Assembly (NCBI GenBank): GCA_019232735.1
Contig: JAFANL010000194.1
Location: forward strand, 1 to 5,199
Direction: 5' to 3'
DNA from: Aquitalea sp.
GTDB lineage: Bacteria; Pseudomonadota; Gammaproteobacteria; Burkholderiales; Chromobacteriaceae
Length of the DNA stretch: 5,199 nt
Each line of letters starts with the position of its first letter. Within the stretch, counting starts at the first letter, position 1. Below the pieces are notes generated by a model, which worked only from the letters and a program-made list of their open reading frames with translations, did not search any database and was not told the origin of the DNA. The translations under genes and the position numbers were made by a program. This document shows, piece by piece, positions 4,355 to 5,199 of this stretch.

Positions 4355-4951
4355 AATGCCTCTTTTGCCGTACTGCAAAAACAGATCGATTTCATCCTGG
4401 AAGTCGACAAGCTCAAGTCCGTACTACGCAAGACCAAGCCTGTCGGGCTGGATCGCTACGAAAACTCTGCCGAACACAGCTGGCAAGCCGCCCTGCTGGC
4501 GCTCAGCATGGCCGAACACGCCCCCGAAGCGCTGGACATCGACAAAGTCATCCGCATGATGCTGATTCACGATCTGGGTGAAATCGACACCGGCGATGAA
4601 ATCGTCTACGCCGCCACCGATAATGCCGCCCGCGAAGCAGAGGAGCTGGCTGCCATTCGCCGCATCTGTGGCTTGCTGCCAGGCCAGCAGGCAGCGGAAC
4701 TGGTGGCGCTCTGGCAGGAGTTTGAAGCCAGGGTCAGCCCGGAAGCCCGCTTTGCCCGTGCCATGGACCGCCTGATGCCCATCTTGCTCAATCTGAACCG
4801 CCAGGGTCAGAGCTGGCGTGAAAACGGCATCAGCAAACAGCAGGTCCTGACCATGGCCGTCAGCAAGGTCAGCGACGGCTGCCCGCTGGCTGGCCAATGG
4901 CTGGAGCAGGCATTGGAAAATGCCGAACAACAGGGATTTTTTGGCAGTTAA
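4352..4951 (+). CDS. HD-domain phosphohydrolase, HDDC2/HD_3 type (probable 5'-deoxynucleotidase)
   Basis: A 199-residue soluble protein starting at GTG. Features of the HD_3/HDDC2-like family run in order: FILEVDKLKSVLR (14-26), RYENSAEHSWQ with metal ligand His42 (35-45), IHDLGEIDTGDE with His73-Asp74 and Glu77 (72-83), EAEELAAIRRICGLLP (95-110), LWQEFEARVSPEARFA (120-135), and AMDRLMPILLN with the last metal ligand Asp139 (137-147). All ligands expected of an active HD enzyme are present, and the length fits the family. Studied relatives (YfbR in Escherichia coli, HDDC2 in humans, yeast Ygk1) remove phosphate from deoxynucleoside 5'-monophosphates; this one is closer to HDDC2 than to YfbR by its motifs, so I give no gene symbol. 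A role in nucleotide salvage or pool control follows. The gene is divergent from the Hpt-HD-GYP gene and followed by a terminator-like hairpin, so it is probably monocistronic. Confidence 0.9.
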   Translation: MNASFAVLQKQIDFILEVDKLKSVLRKTKPVGLDRYENSAEHSWQAALLALSMAEHAPEALDIDKVIRMMLIHDLGEIDTGDEIVYAATDNAAREAEELAAIRRICGLLPGQQAAELVALWQEFEARVSPEARFARAMDRLMPILLNLNRQGQSWRENGISKQQVLTMAVSKVSDGCPLAGQWLEQALENAEQQGFFGS

Positions 4952-4968
4952 CCCGAAAAACACCCGGC

Positions 4969-4995
4969 AAAAACCACTTGGTACGTAGTGTTTTT
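4969..4995 (+). terminator. Weak intrinsic terminator after the HD-phosphohydrolase gene
   Basis: CACT (4975-4978) pairs with AGTG (4987-4990) around an 8-base loop. The flanking AAAAA (4969-4973) pairs with TTTTT (4991-4995), with C4974 bulged. The T5 run directly after the GC-containing stem fits intrinsic termination 18 bases after the stop codon. A second upstream arm, AAAAACAC (4956-4963), is also fully complementary to GTGTTTTT (4988-4995). The stem is short, so efficiency would be low. Confidence 0.42.
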
Positions 4996-4997
4996 CA

Positions 4998-5019
4998 GGC
5001 TGTGATCACAAGATCAGCC
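4998..5019. repeat. Palindrome TGTGATCACA inside a larger inverted repeat
   Basis: TGTGATCACA (5001-5010) is a perfect 10-base palindrome made of the two CRP-type half-sites TGTGA and TCACA with no spacer. The same bases also take part in a bulged hairpin: GGCT (4998-5001) with AGCC (5016-5019) and GATC (5004-5007) with GATC (5012-5015), loop ACAA. A real CRP or FNR site needs a spacer between half-sites, so this is not a standard site. It could be an operator for the gene starting at 5195 or chance. Confidence 0.3.
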
Positions 5020-5038
5020 CAAAAAGCGCAGAAAGTGC

Positions 5039-5067
5039 TTGCCAATATGAAGAACAATGGGCAGTAT
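5039..5067 (+). promoter_or_regulatory. Possible promoter for the gene at the right edge
   Basis: TTGCCA (5039-5044, 5 of 6 to TTGACA) is followed after 17 bases by CAGTAT (5062-5067, 3 of 6 to TATAAT, keeping the important second A and last T). It would give a leader of about 120 bases before the ATG at 5195. The match is weak. The remainder, 5068-5181, is GT-rich in part (5088-5114) and holds no open frame I would defend. Confidence 0.22.
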
Positions 5068-5181
5068 GCCTGCCTGCAGGATGCTCAAGTTGTGGATGTG
5101 TAGTTGTCGTAGTGGCATTTAGTCCGTACCTCAGTCGCCATTTCCCTTGAACTTCATGCGTTTTATCAACTTGCTCGTTTT

Positions 5182-5199
5182 GAGGATAAACAAAATGGC
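5182..5199 (+). promoter_or_regulatory. Ribosome binding site and start codon of the next gene
   Basis: GAGGA (5182-5186) is followed after 8 bases by ATG at 5195-5197 and the first two bases (GC) of the next codon, after an AT-rich stretch typical of translation start regions. The window ends here, so only Met plus an Ala-type (GCN) codon is visible and the product cannot be named. Confidence 0.5.

Noticed and set aside
4276..4581. 101-codon plus-strand frame from GTG in the leader into the deoxynucleotidase gene.
   Set aside because: Different frame from the recognised enzyme, low-complexity Pro/Ala/Arg composition, no ribosome binding site.
5086..5096. TTGTGGATG resembles a DnaA box on the reverse strand.
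   Set aside because: Only about seven of nine bases match, it is alone, and nothing else suggests a replication origin.
4897..5103. 68-codon plus-strand frame running from the end of the deoxynucleotidase gene into the intergenic region.
   Set aside because: It overlaps 55 bases of a real gene in another frame, crosses the terminator-like hairpin, has no ribosome binding site and no recognisable sequence.

Overview
The window looks like an ordinary, compact, GC-rich chromosomal segment of a Gram-negative proteobacterium. A Neisseriales/Chromobacteriaceae-type betaproteobacterium is my best guess, from the PpnP and HD-GYP sequence flavour, a lipobox lipoprotein, a Tat signal and classical Shine-Dalgarno sites. 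The taxonomic call is inference from remembered family resemblance, not a search. I see no tRNA, rRNA, CRISPR array, insertion sequence or phage gene.

Layout: (1) positions 1-122, minus: the N-terminal 40 residues of the nucleoside phosphorylase PpnP, running off the left edge. (2) 123-322: divergent intergenic region with candidate back-to-back promoters and overlapping inverted repeats. (3) 323-913, plus: an unrecognised outer-membrane-type lipoprotein. (4) 928-2073, minus: a degenerate HD-GYP protein whose HD metal-ligand pair has become Met-Asn. (5) 2074-2240: divergent promoter region with a good sigma70-like promoter overlapped by an inverted repeat. (6) 2241-3086, plus: a Tat-exported dienelactone hydrolase with an intact Cys-Asp-His triad. 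(7) 3121-4218, minus: a histidine phosphotransfer (Hpt) domain fused to a partly degenerate HD-GYP domain. (8) 4219-4351: divergent region with an AT-rich promoter box and a leader hairpin. (9) 4352-4951, plus: a small HD-family phosphohydrolase, probably a 5'-deoxynucleotidase, starting at GTG. (10) 4952-5199: terminator-like hairpin, a perfect TGTGATCACA palindrome, and the ribosome binding site and ATG of the next gene at the right edge.

Genes alternate in strand, so each appears to have its own promoter; no multi-gene operon is visible. The two convergent junctions (913/928 and 3086/3121) are very tight and each carries an inverted repeat across stop codons. The most interesting content is the cyclic-di-GMP-related pair: two HD-GYP proteins on the same strand, flanking the hydrolase gene, that have lost different parts of the metal site. 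The first keeps the N-terminal His but lost the HD pair; the second keeps the HD pair but lost the N-terminal His and the Lys after it. With the third HD-superfamily enzyme at 4352-4951, three of the five complete genes belong to the HD superfamily. A joint function of these genes is inference only.
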